Shown: positions 25,682 to 33,470 of the stretch, in pieces
Layout of the letters: each line of letters opens with the position of its first letter
How positions within the stretch are numbered: the stretch's first letter is position 1
Source of the DNA: Haloarcula vallismortis ATCC 29715
GTDB lineage: Archaea; Halobacteriota; Halobacteria; Halobacteriales; Haloarculaceae
Assembly: GCF_000337775.1 (NCBI RefSeq)
Contig: NZ_AOLQ01000042.1
Location: 186,001 to 250,000, forward strand
Direction: 5' to 3'
Length of the DNA stretch: 64,000 nucleotides
Notes under the pieces: generated by a model
Told to the model about the DNA's origin: nothing
What the model saw: the letters and a program-made list of their open reading frames with translations, nothing else
Database searches by the model: none
Program-made: the position numbers and the translations under genes

Positions 25682-25704
25682 AGCCTTCGTTCGTAGCCTA
25701 CCGG

Positions 25705-26916
25705 CTACTCACGAAGACGCTCGTAGATCAGCTGGTCGAGGTCCTCGCGGAGTTCGTCGACCTGCACTTCTTCGAGCACCGGGACGTAGAACCCTTCGAC
25801 GAGCATGTTCTTCGCTCGCTCCGGGTCGACACCGCGGGAGGTCATGTAGAACATGTCCTCTTCGTCGACCTGCCCAACCGTCGCGGAGTGGGAGGCCTCG
25901 GTGTCGTGGTTGTTGATGATGAGCTTCGGCGACGCGTCGGCTTCGGAGTCATCGGAGAGCATGAGCGTGTTCTCACGCTGGTAGGATGACGTGTCCCATG
26001 CCTCGCGACCGACGTCCTGCACGCCCTCGTACACCGAGCGGGCGTCATCGTCGAGAACGCCGCGTGTGACGAGATCGGCGATGGTGTGTTCGGCCTCGTG
26101 CCAGACGCGGCTGGCGATGTCGAAGTGCTGGTCCTCGTGGCCGAAGAACGCACCCAGAATCTGGGATTCGGAAGAGTCGCCCAGCAGTCGGGTCTCGACG
26201 TTGGACTTGGTCAGGCGGGAGCCGATGTTGCCGTCGATCCAGTTGACCGTGGCGTAGGTGTCGGCGTGGCCGCGCTTGACCTGGAAGTTGTAGGTCTCCT
26301 CCGAGAGGTTCTGGAGCGCGCCGTACTGGACGTAGGCGTTCTCCTCGGCGACGACCTCGACGATACCGGAGTAGTACTGGTCGGCGTCGGTCGTCTCGCC
26401 CGTCTGCTGGCGCTCCAGAATCGTGACCGAGGAGGACTCCTCGGCGAGGACGAGCGTGTAGTTGAACAGCGACTGGCTGTTCATCGTCGTCCGAATCTTC
26501 ACGTCCTCGGCGTCGACGCCCTCGGGGACGTAGACGACCGTTCCGGCCGAGAACAGGGCCGTCGACAGCGCAGTGAGGTAGTCCCGCTGCGGGTCGACGG
26601 TACTGCCGAAGTGCTCCTTGACGAGGTCCTCGTGGTCCGCAAGCGCCTCGCTCCAGGACAGCACCTCGACGCCCGCTGCGTCGACGCGGTCCTTGTCCTG
26701 TGCGTAGTCGAGCGGATCGACCAGCGACTCGTATTCGAGCGCGTCGAGGTTGGTCCAGGTTCGACCCGGCGTCCGGATGACGTCCGGCATGTCCAGCTCT
26801 TCGAGCGCTGCGAGTGCGTCCTTGCGTGTCTCCAGCAGCCACTCGGGCTCGCCGAGATCGTCTGAAATCTGTTCTACCTGGGCCTCTGTGAGATTGGCGT
26901 GTACCTGCGTACTCAT
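25705..26916 (-). CDS. sufD: Fe-S cluster assembly protein SufD
   Basis: 403 residues. SufBD scaffold fold: repeated beta-helix with EDVKIRTTMNSQSLFNYT, YSGIVEVVAEENAYVQYGALQNLSEETYNFQVKR, and the C-terminal block NNHDTEASHSATVGQVDEEDMFYMTSRG. Forms a complex with SufB and the SufC ATPase that builds Fe-S clusters. It is the last gene of the sufCBD operon, 2 bases after sufB. Confidence 0.95.
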   Translation of the reverse strand: MSTQVHANLTEAQVEQISDDLGEPEWLLETRKDALAALEELDMPDVIRTPGRTWTNLDALEYESLVDPLDYAQDKDRVDAAGVEVLSWSEALADHEDLVKEHFGSTVDPQRDYLTALSTALFSAGTVVYVPEGVDAEDVKIRTTMNSQSLFNYTLVLAEESSSVTILERQQTGETTDADQYYSGIVEVVAEENAYVQYGALQNLSEETYNFQVKRGHADTYATVNWIDGNIGSRLTKSNVETRLLGDSSESQILGAFFGHEDQHFDIASRVWHEAEHTIADLVTRGVLDDDARSVYEGVQDVGREAWDTSSYQRENTLMLSDDSEADASPKLIINNHDTEASHSATVGQVDEEDMFYMTSRGVDPERAKNMLVEGFYVPVLEEVQVDELREDLDQLIYERLRE

Positions 26917-26918
26917 GG

Positions 26919-28349
26919 TTATCCGAGCGACCCCTCCATCTCAAGCTCAATGAGGCGGTTCAGCTCAACGGCGTACTCAATCGGCAGTTCTTCCGTGATC
27001 GGCTCGATGAAGCCGGCGACGATCATCTGCTTTGCGTCGTCGTCGTCCAGTCCGCGGGACTGGAGGTAGAAGACGTCCTCGTCGCCGATCTTGCCGACGG
27101 TCGCCTCGTGGGCGACATCGACTTTGGACTCCTGAATCTCCATGTACGGCATCGTGTCCGACGTGGACTCGTTGTCGAACATCAGCGCGTCACATTCAAC
27201 GGAGGTCGAGGAGTCTTCAGCACCGTCGGCAATGTGGACGAGGCCGCGGTAGTTCGTGCGGCCGCCGTCCTTGCTGATGGACTTGGACTCGATGGTGGAC
27301 TTCGTCTCGGGGGCGTTGTGGTAGACCTTCGCGCCCGTGTCGATGTCCTGGCCCTCGCCGGCGAAGGCGATGGTGATGTGGTTGTCCGTCGCGCCGGGGC
27401 CCTTGAGAACGGTGGAGGGGTACAGCATCGTGGCCTTCGAGCCCATGCTGCCGGAGACCCACTCCATCGTGCCGTCGGCCTCGCAGATGGCGCGCTTGGT
27501 GTTGAGGTTGTACGTGTTCTTCGACCAGTTCTGGACGGTCGAGTACTGAACGTGTGCGTTCTCCTTGACGAACACTTCGACGCCGCCGGAGTGGAGATTG
27601 AACTCGGAGTACTTCGGGGCGGAACAGCCCTCGATGTAGTGAACCTCGGAGTTCTCCTCGGCGATGATGAGCGTGTGCTCGAACTGGCCCATGCCGTCGG
27701 AGTTCATGCGGAAGTACGCCTGGACCGGCATGTCGACCGTGGTGTCCTCGGGGACGTAGACGAACGACCCGCCGGACCAGATAGCGCCGTGCAGCGCTGC
27801 GAACTTGTTGTCGCTCGGCGGCACGGCCTTGGTCATGAAGTACTCTTTGAGGATATCTTCGTGTTCCTGGACGGCCTTGTCCATGTCACAGAAGATGACA
27901 CCCTTCTCCTCCCAGCGTTCCTGCATGTTCTGGTAGACAATCTCGGACTCGTACTGCGCGCCGACGCCCGAGAGGGCGTTCTTCTCGGCTTCCGGGATGC
28001 CCAGTTTGTCGAAGGTGTCCTGAATCTCTTCGGGGAGGTCGTTCCAGTCGTCGACCCCGCCGCGTGTCTCGATGTCGGGACGGATGTACGGGACGATCTC
28101 GTCGACATCGACTTCGGAGAGGTCGGGCGCGCCTGGCCAGCCGTCCGGCATCGGCATTTCCTTGTACTGCTCGAGCGCGCGCAGGCGGCGTTCGAGCATC
28201 CATTCGGGCTCGTCCTTGTCTTCGGAGATGACCCGGATGGTCTCCTCCGTGAGGCCCTTTTCGGCTTCGAAGGCGGACTTTTCCTCCTTCTTGAACTCGA
28301 AGCGCTTCTCGGTGTCGGTCTCTTTGAGGTGGTCTTGATCTGAACTCAT
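26919..28349 (-). CDS. sufB: Fe-S cluster assembly protein SufB
   Basis: 476 residues. SufB signatures: VPPSDNKFAALHGAIWSGGSF, AYFRMNSDGMGQFEHTLIIAEENS, VHYIEGCSAPKYSEFNLHSG (scaffold cysteine) and HEATVGKIGDEDVFYLQSRG. Scaffold subunit of the SUF machine. It sits between sufC and sufD with tight spacing on the minus strand. Confidence 0.97.
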   Translation of the reverse strand: MSSDQDHLKETDTEKRFEFKKEEKSAFEAEKGLTEETIRVISEDKDEPEWMLERRLRALEQYKEMPMPDGWPGAPDLSEVDVDEIVPYIRPDIETRGGVDDWNDLPEEIQDTFDKLGIPEAEKNALSGVGAQYESEIVYQNMQERWEEKGVIFCDMDKAVQEHEDILKEYFMTKAVPPSDNKFAALHGAIWSGGSFVYVPEDTTVDMPVQAYFRMNSDGMGQFEHTLIIAEENSEVHYIEGCSAPKYSEFNLHSGGVEVFVKENAHVQYSTVQNWSKNTYNLNTKRAICEADGTMEWVSGSMGSKATMLYPSTVLKGPGATDNHITIAFAGEGQDIDTGAKVYHNAPETKSTIESKSISKDGGRTNYRGLVHIADGAEDSSTSVECDALMFDNESTSDTMPYMEIQESKVDVAHEATVGKIGDEDVFYLQSRGLDDDDAKQMIVAGFIEPITEELPIEYAVELNRLIELEMEGSLG

Positions 28350-28385
28350 AGTGTGTGTAGTGTTATCGCTGTGTACGGAAGGGCG

Positions 28386-29318
28386 TTACGCGGCCTCGTA
28401 GGCTTCCTCTCGGACCCAGTCGTACCCCTCGTCTTCGAGCTTTTCGGCGAGTTCGGCACCGCCGGAGGTGGCGATCTGGCCGTCGAGCATCACGTGGACG
28501 TGGTCGGGTTCGACGTAGTCGAGGATACGCTGGTAGTGAGTGATCTGGAGGATGCCCGCGCCCTGCTCGTCACGGAGCGCGTTGATACCGTTGGAGACAT
28601 CCTGCAGTCGGTCGATGTCCAGCCCGGAGTCAATCTCGTCGAGCACGGCGACCGAGGGCTCGAGGATCGCGGCCTGGAGGACTTCGTTTTGCTTCTTCTC
28701 GCCGCCCGAGAAGCCGGCGTTGAGATACCGGGACGCGAACTTCTCGTCCATATCTAGCTGCTCCATCTTCTCCTGGAGGATTTCCTGGAACTCGGCGACG
28801 CCGATTTCGCCTTCTTCGACGTCACCCTCCATCGGGGAGGTGTCGTAGCCGGCGGCGTCCTCGTTGGTGTCGCCACCTTCGGATTCGGCTTCTTCTTCGT
28901 CGTCGTCTTCGAACAGCTCTTCGCGCTCTTCGAGCTTGGCGTTGAGGGCCGTGCGGAGGAAGTTCACCATCGTGACGCCCTCAATCTCGGCCGGGTACTG
29001 GAAGCCGAGGAAGATGCCGAGCGCGGCGCGCTCGTTTGGTTCGAGGTCGAGCAGGTTCCAGGTGCGGAGGTCTTCCGGAATCTCCTCGTCCTCGCCGAAT
29101 TCATCTTCTTCGAGGTGGATGAGTACTTCGCCGTCGGTTACCTCGTAGGCGGGATGGCCGGCGATGATCTTCGCCGTCGTCGACTTCCCCGAGCCGTTGG
29201 GACCCATCAGCGCGTGGATCTCGCCGGACTCGACTTCGAGGTCGACACCGCGAAGAATCGTCTCACCGTCCTCTTCTGCGACTTCTGCGTGGAGATTGTT
29301 GATTTCGAGTTTAGCCAT
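28386..29318 (-). CDS. sufC: SUF ATPase SufC with acidic insertion
   Basis: 310 residues. ABC-type ATPase: Walker A GPNGSGKST (39-47), signature FSGGEKK (203-209), Walker B VAVLDEIDSGLD (223-234). Energises SufBD cluster assembly in the cytosol. Longer than the usual ~250 residues because of an Asp/Glu-rich stretch at about 135-172 inserted in the helical subdomain, a haloarchaeal adaptation. First gene of the operon; TATA-like element at 29394-29401 gives a leader of about 50 bases. Confidence 0.97.
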   Translation of the reverse strand: MAKLEINNLHAEVAEEDGETILRGVDLEVESGEIHALMGPNGSGKSTTAKIIAGHPAYEVTDGEVLIHLEEDEFGEDEEIPEDLRTWNLLDLEPNERAALGIFLGFQYPAEIEGVTMVNFLRTALNAKLEEREELFEDDDEEEAESEGGDTNEDAAGYDTSPMEGDVEEGEIGVAEFQEILQEKMEQLDMDEKFASRYLNAGFSGGEKKQNEVLQAAILEPSVAVLDEIDSGLDIDRLQDVSNGINALRDEQGAGILQITHYQRILDYVEPDHVHVMLDGQIATSGGAELAEKLEDEGYDWVREEAYEAA

Positions 29319-29393
29319 AGGTATCTCTTAGGTCAACCGAAAGAAGGTACGTTTCACCCATGAAGCTTTCGCATTGCCGTGAACTCAACTTCA

Positions 29394-29401
29394 GTATATA
29401 G
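29394..29401 (-). promoter_or_regulatory. Promoter of the sufCBD operon
   Basis: Minus-strand CTATATAC, a good TATA box with an upstream purine-rich BRE-like stretch. The predicted 5' leader is about 50 bases, longer than the leaderless norm in this window. Confidence 0.6.
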
Positions 29402-29443
29402 AAACAATATTTCCCACAGCAGCAAGCGCCCGCCGTCGGTGAG

Positions 29444-32251
29444 TTACATGAAGCTCCCGAGTCCCGTCTGTTCCTGCCCGGACTTGACCTCCTCCCAGGA
29501 GATGTCCATCGCCTCCAGAATCCGGGCAATCGGGCCTTTCAGCGTCTTATCGAGCATCTTGTCCCAGTCGATTTCGAACTCCTCGGGAATCTGGTCTGCG
29601 TACTCGAAGCAGATTACGTCTGGGTCCCGGCGGAACTCGCCGTACAGCGGGTCACGCTGGGGGTCCAGCCCTTCCTCTTCCTCAATGCGCTGGAAGAAGT
29701 CGGAGTGAACTCGGTCGAGGTACAGCCGCTTTGGCTTGGACCCGCTCTGGAAATTCGTTCCCAGCAGGAGGTTGGCGTACTTCGCGCCACGCACCTGTGC
29801 GGTGTCGGTATCGTAGTTGTCCAGCTTCTTCCCGATACCGCCGGGGATACCCACGTCGTCGTAGTTGACGTTGCCGTCCTGATAATCCTCGATGACATCG
29901 CTGACGTACTGCTTGATGGACTCGGCGTCCTCCCCGCGAACGATGCGGTCGATGACTTCCTTCTGGACCCGCTTCGTGATGGGGGCGATGTCCGAGCGCT
30001 GGTACTCGAAGCCCGTGATATCGATGTCGTCGACGTGTTTCCCCTCCTTCCAGACGATGTTGCCCGCGTAGCGCTTCTTTTTCCCCGCCTGGAAGAATCG
30101 ACGGTAGAGCTTCTCGAACTCGATCTGGAAACGATGCTCGCTCGCGTTGAGCTCCTCCATCGCGAACTCGTCGTAAGAGGCGTTGATGGTCTCTTCCAGT
30201 TCGAACCCTTTCTGGATGGTCGTGGCGATAAGTTCGAGTTCGTCGTCGCCCATCTCGGGATGCTTCTCGCGCATCTCGTCGGTGATTTCAACATCGCCCT
30301 CAACGTCGTCGGGTCCGACATCACCGAGTTGGAGCATGACGGAGTCGGTGTCGCCGTAGACGACCTCGTACCCCTCGTTCGCGACGACCTCGTCAGTGTA
30401 GTCGATGACCTCCCGCCCGGTGGCGGTAACGGCGGCTCCCATCTCCTTGTCGTAGAGGCGGAAGCGGTCCCATCCCAAAACGCCGTATAAACTGTTCATT
30501 ATCACCTTAACCGCCGCTTGCTGGCGGTCTAAGCGCCCATACTCTGGGTTTTCGGGATCGAATTCATTCCGCTGTTCCTTCTTTTCCTCTCGCTCGGTCA
30601 GCAGTTCGTCGACCATCTCCCGGATGACGCCGTCCGGTTCTTTCCGGAAGTGGGTGCCGTTGGGCGCGCGGTAGGTGTCGCCGTCGTACTGCTCGGGGTC
30701 GACTTTGGTCTCCGGGCTGGCGTTGGTCGTCACCATGCACATCGGATACAGCGACTTCAGGTCCAGCACGGTGACGTTCTCGCGGACGCCGGTGATGGGG
30801 TCGAAGACGGCCCCGCCCTCGTAGTCCTCGCTCTCCTGTTGGCCCTTCGACGGCAGTGCGAACTCGCCGTGGAGCTTGTGGAGGACGTACATGTCGACGG
30901 CGTCGCCCGGCGTCGTCGCGTCTTCCAGCTTGCAACCGACGAAGGTGCGGACTTCGTCCCAGAAGTCGATGATGTCCTGCTCGCGGTCGAGTTCGACACA
31001 CAGCTCCACGTCCCGGAGGTTGTACTCCAGTAGCTGCTCGGGGTCCTGTTCCCAGAGATCGCCGATGTCACCGGTGTAGCGCTCCTTGCCGACGCCGAGT
31101 TCCTGCTCGCCGACGGCGTCGAGCCGGTAGGATTCGAGTTCGGTGAACTGGGTGCGCTTGTAGGCATAGAGGAGGTCGAAGACGACACGGCCCTTGATGT
31201 CCGGGCCGCCCCAGCCCGAGCGCCAGACCTCGTCGACCCGCGAGAGGCGGTCTATCTCGAGGTCGAAGTCGTGGTTGTAGCTCTGGAGTTCCTCCAGCCG
31301 GTCGAGGAAGTACGGCGCGTCGAAGTCGTCGAAGTTCCAGCCCGTCAGCACGTCCGGGTCGGTGTCGACGATGTAGTCGACGAAGGCCTCCAGCATGGCC
31401 TCCTCCTCGTCGAAGACACGCACGTCCGCCTCGAAATCCTCCCGAATCGGATCGTAGCCGGCCAGCGCTTCGGGGCCGTCGATGCCGTCGGGGGACTCGT
31501 ACAGCCAGACGACGTACTCGTCGCGGTAGGAGTCGTGGGAGGTGAGACAGATGATCGGCTCCTCGCCGTCCTCGGGGAACCCCTGTCTGTCATCGACCTC
31601 GATGTCGAAAGTGTTGACCCGCGGCTCGGCGTGAGCCTCGACCGGCTGAACCTCCTCGTGGTGGACCTTCAGGCTGCCGTCGTCGAGTTCGCGGGCGGGG
31701 ATGCGTACGCCACTCGTGATGTCTTTGTCGATGAGCAGGCGGTTGGGGAAGAGAATATCGGCCTCGTAGTGGTCGAAGTCATCACGAATCTGGCCCACGT
31801 CACGGGGTGTCTGGCCGAATATCTTCGTCAGGCGCTCGCCCCGAATGGACTCGTAGGGCTCGCCGTCCTCGTCGGCTTCTTTCCACCCGGTAATACTGTC
31901 GTACTGGCGAAGCGCGTCCTCGGTGACGCTGTCGGTCGGCGCATAAAAGTAGGGTTTGAACTCGAAGACCCGCGCGTGAACCGGCTCGTTGTCGTCAGTG
32001 CGCCCGAAGACGTGGACGACCGGGAACTCGTCGTCGCCCTGCCCCTCGATGGTGTAGTCGACCTGCGTGACGACGAACTCGACGGTCTCCTCGACCGGCG
32101 GGAACTGGCGCTTGTCGAGGTCAACGACGCTCGTCCCGCCGGTATCGCTCCCGCCGTTGCCCGCGATGGCTGCCGCTTCGTCGGCGACCGGGCGGTCCTC
32201 CTCCGCATCTTGCTCAAAGTCCCCCAGCGTGCCCTGGGTCCCGTCACTCAT
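29444..32251 (-). CDS. polB: Family B replicative DNA polymerase PolB, intein-free
   Basis: 935 residues from the ATG at 32249-32251; the frame extends upstream to 32278 but a leaderless promoter favours the later start. Exonuclease: NTFDIEVDD near 216. Polymerase motifs: LDLKSLYP near 502 (A), NSLYG near 588 (B), YGDTDS near 632 (C). None is interrupted, so the usual intein sites are empty. The C-terminus ends QTGLGSFM, a PIP box for the PCNA clamp. It ends 126 bases before sufC. Confidence 0.97.
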   Translation of the reverse strand: MSDGTQGTLGDFEQDAEEDRPVADEAAAIAGNGGSDTGGTSVVDLDKRQFPPVEETVEFVVTQVDYTIEGQGDDEFPVVHVFGRTDDNEPVHARVFEFKPYFYAPTDSVTEDALRQYDSITGWKEADEDGEPYESIRGERLTKIFGQTPRDVGQIRDDFDHYEADILFPNRLLIDKDITSGVRIPARELDDGSLKVHHEEVQPVEAHAEPRVNTFDIEVDDRQGFPEDGEEPIICLTSHDSYRDEYVVWLYESPDGIDGPEALAGYDPIREDFEADVRVFDEEEAMLEAFVDYIVDTDPDVLTGWNFDDFDAPYFLDRLEELQSYNHDFDLEIDRLSRVDEVWRSGWGGPDIKGRVVFDLLYAYKRTQFTELESYRLDAVGEQELGVGKERYTGDIGDLWEQDPEQLLEYNLRDVELCVELDREQDIIDFWDEVRTFVGCKLEDATTPGDAVDMYVLHKLHGEFALPSKGQQESEDYEGGAVFDPITGVRENVTVLDLKSLYPMCMVTTNASPETKVDPEQYDGDTYRAPNGTHFRKEPDGVIREMVDELLTEREEKKEQRNEFDPENPEYGRLDRQQAAVKVIMNSLYGVLGWDRFRLYDKEMGAAVTATGREVIDYTDEVVANEGYEVVYGDTDSVMLQLGDVGPDDVEGDVEITDEMREKHPEMGDDELELIATTIQKGFELEETINASYDEFAMEELNASEHRFQIEFEKLYRRFFQAGKKKRYAGNIVWKEGKHVDDIDITGFEYQRSDIAPITKRVQKEVIDRIVRGEDAESIKQYVSDVIEDYQDGNVNYDDVGIPGGIGKKLDNYDTDTAQVRGAKYANLLLGTNFQSGSKPKRLYLDRVHSDFFQRIEEEEGLDPQRDPLYGEFRRDPDVICFEYADQIPEEFEIDWDKMLDKTLKGPIARILEAMDISWEEVKSGQEQTGLGSFM

Positions 32252-32274
32252 TCTTGGCCTTGTTTCGAGATGCC

Positions 32275-32285
32275 GCATAAAAACA
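32275..32285 (-). promoter_or_regulatory. Promoter of polB
   Basis: Minus-strand TGTTTTTATGC, centred 29 bases before the ATG at 32251, fits a leaderless transcript and supports the shorter start. Confidence 0.55.
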
Positions 32286-32358
32286 CCGGCGGTCGACGGG
32301 GTATTGCCACAGGCAGAAAGTATATGCCATCAAGTAACATACCCAAGTTTGACGGCCA

Positions 32359-32550
32359 ATGTCGCACCACGCATCCCCCCACGGCGAGGCGGATAGGTCC
32401 GAAGAACTGCGGTCGGAGCCGGCGCTCCCGGACGCCATCCAGACGACCGAGACCTACGAGACCGAGGAGGGAACAGTGTTTTACGATGCAGAGAACCCGC
32501 TCGCGTGGCTACAGACTGATACGGCGCTGACCCTACAGGAGATCGCCTGA
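32359..32550 (+). CDS. 63-residue haloarchaeal protein (small conserved acidic protein)
   Basis: MSHHASPHGEADRSEE... followed by TETYETEEGTVFYDAENPLAWLQTDTALTLQE. It has no Cys or membrane segment; I recognise it as one of the many small haloarchaeal conserved hypotheticals (DUF7331-like, from memory). TATATG at 32321-32326 lies about 35 bases before ATG. Divergent from polB. Confidence 0.7.
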   Translation: MSHHASPHGEADRSEELRSEPALPDAIQTTETYETEEGTVFYDAENPLAWLQTDTALTLQEIA

Positions 32551-32590
32551 CAGGAAGTACTTTTAGTGTCCACGCGTCGTAGCTAGTGTG

Positions 32591-32995
32591 ATGGACATCC
32601 CCGGCGAGGACGACCCGAACGAGAGCAGCAGCGTCCTCTCGGAAAAGAGCAAGTACGAGCCAGATGAGTTCGACCCGGAGAGCCTCGGCCCGGACGTTCC
32701 GTCACCATCGGACGGCGGTTACAGCGGCGATGCCACGGGGCTGTTCGTCAGGCTCGTCATCGTGTTCAACGTCGCACTGCTCGCGCTCTCGCTCGGGCCG
32801 ATGCTGGCCTACTTCGAGGGGCAGGTCGACCTCGGGGTCAGGATATTCCTCGTCGGCGTCATCGCCTTCGGCTACGGGACGTTTCGGTACATCCAGTTCG
32901 AACGGGAGCGAAAATCAGACGACGGCGGGACCGAGGCGGCCGAAACAGCGGCGAATCAGCCCGACGCCACGGAGTCGAACGACCACAACGGCTAA
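32591..32995 (+). CDS. Small membrane protein of unknown function
   Basis: About 134 residues: acidic N-terminus, two hydrophobic segments (about residues 48-68 and 76-96), then a basic RYIQFERERK edge and an acidic tail. Haloarchaeal conserved hypothetical. It is probably co-directional with the small gene just before it. Confidence 0.68.
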   Translation: MDIPGEDDPNESSSVLSEKSKYEPDEFDPESLGPDVPSPSDGGYSGDATGLFVRLVIVFNVALLALSLGPMLAYFEGQVDLGVRIFLVGVIAFGYGTFRYIQFERERKSDDGGTEAAETAANQPDATESNDHNG

Positions 32996-33022
32996 CCGGC
33001 CCGGTCTGCTACAAACGGCCAT

Positions 33023-33445
33023 ATGCGTACTGTGCGGGATGACGACGGCACGCGGTACTTACTGCTGAAGGAGTCTACCGAATCGAGTCTGGTCCGGGAC
33101 CCCGAAACCGGCGAGCAGCGCCACGTCCCGAAGGCCGACCTCGAACCAATCGACGGCGAGTCACCGCTGACCACCGCTGCCGGAGCCGTTCCCGACGCCG
33201 CCCGTCAAGTCGTTACTGCGGCCCACGATGACCGTGCGCTGGGCTTGCTCGTGGAACTCGACAAGCGCGGGCCGCTCTCCGTGGCGGAACTGCTCTCTGC
33301 GTACGACCTCTGTGAGAGCGACCTGCACGGCCTGCTGGCCGAGTTCCGCGCCGCCGGCCTGCTTACCGAGGCCACAGTCCACGGCCAGCGGGGCTACGAC
33401 ACGACCGAAACGGCCAGCGATGGGCTGGCGCATCTGTACCGCTGA
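33023..33445 (+). CDS. Winged-helix-like protein of unknown function
   Basis: 140 residues. An N-terminal beta-rich part (LLLKESTESSLVRDPETGEQRHV) precedes a helical C-terminal region (ALGLLVELDKRGPLSVAELLSAYDLCESDLHGLLAEFRAAGLL) that reads like a winged helix. Likely a DNA-binding haloarchaeal regulator; no target evident. Convergent with rad50, whose stop lies 26 bases away. Confidence 0.7.
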   Translation: MRTVRDDDGTRYLLLKESTESSLVRDPETGEQRHVPKADLEPIDGESPLTTAAGAVPDAARQVVTAAHDDRALGLLVELDKRGPLSVAELLSAYDLCESDLHGLLAEFRAAGLLTEATVHGQRGYDTTETASDGLAHLYR

Positions 33446-33470
33446 GGTCTGTCCACCGTCGTTACTGCGG

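Noticed and set aside
27108-28343. Long plus-strand frame opposite sufB
   Set aside because: Mirror of a conserved gene with Arg/Leu/Val bias and no recognisable motif.
29444-32251. Intein in PolB
   Set aside because: All three common intein insertion motifs (LDLKSLYP, NSLYG, YGDTDS) are continuous.
31271-32530. Long plus-strand frame opposite polB
   Set aside because: Overlaps PolB and two small genes; composition is that of antisense sequence.
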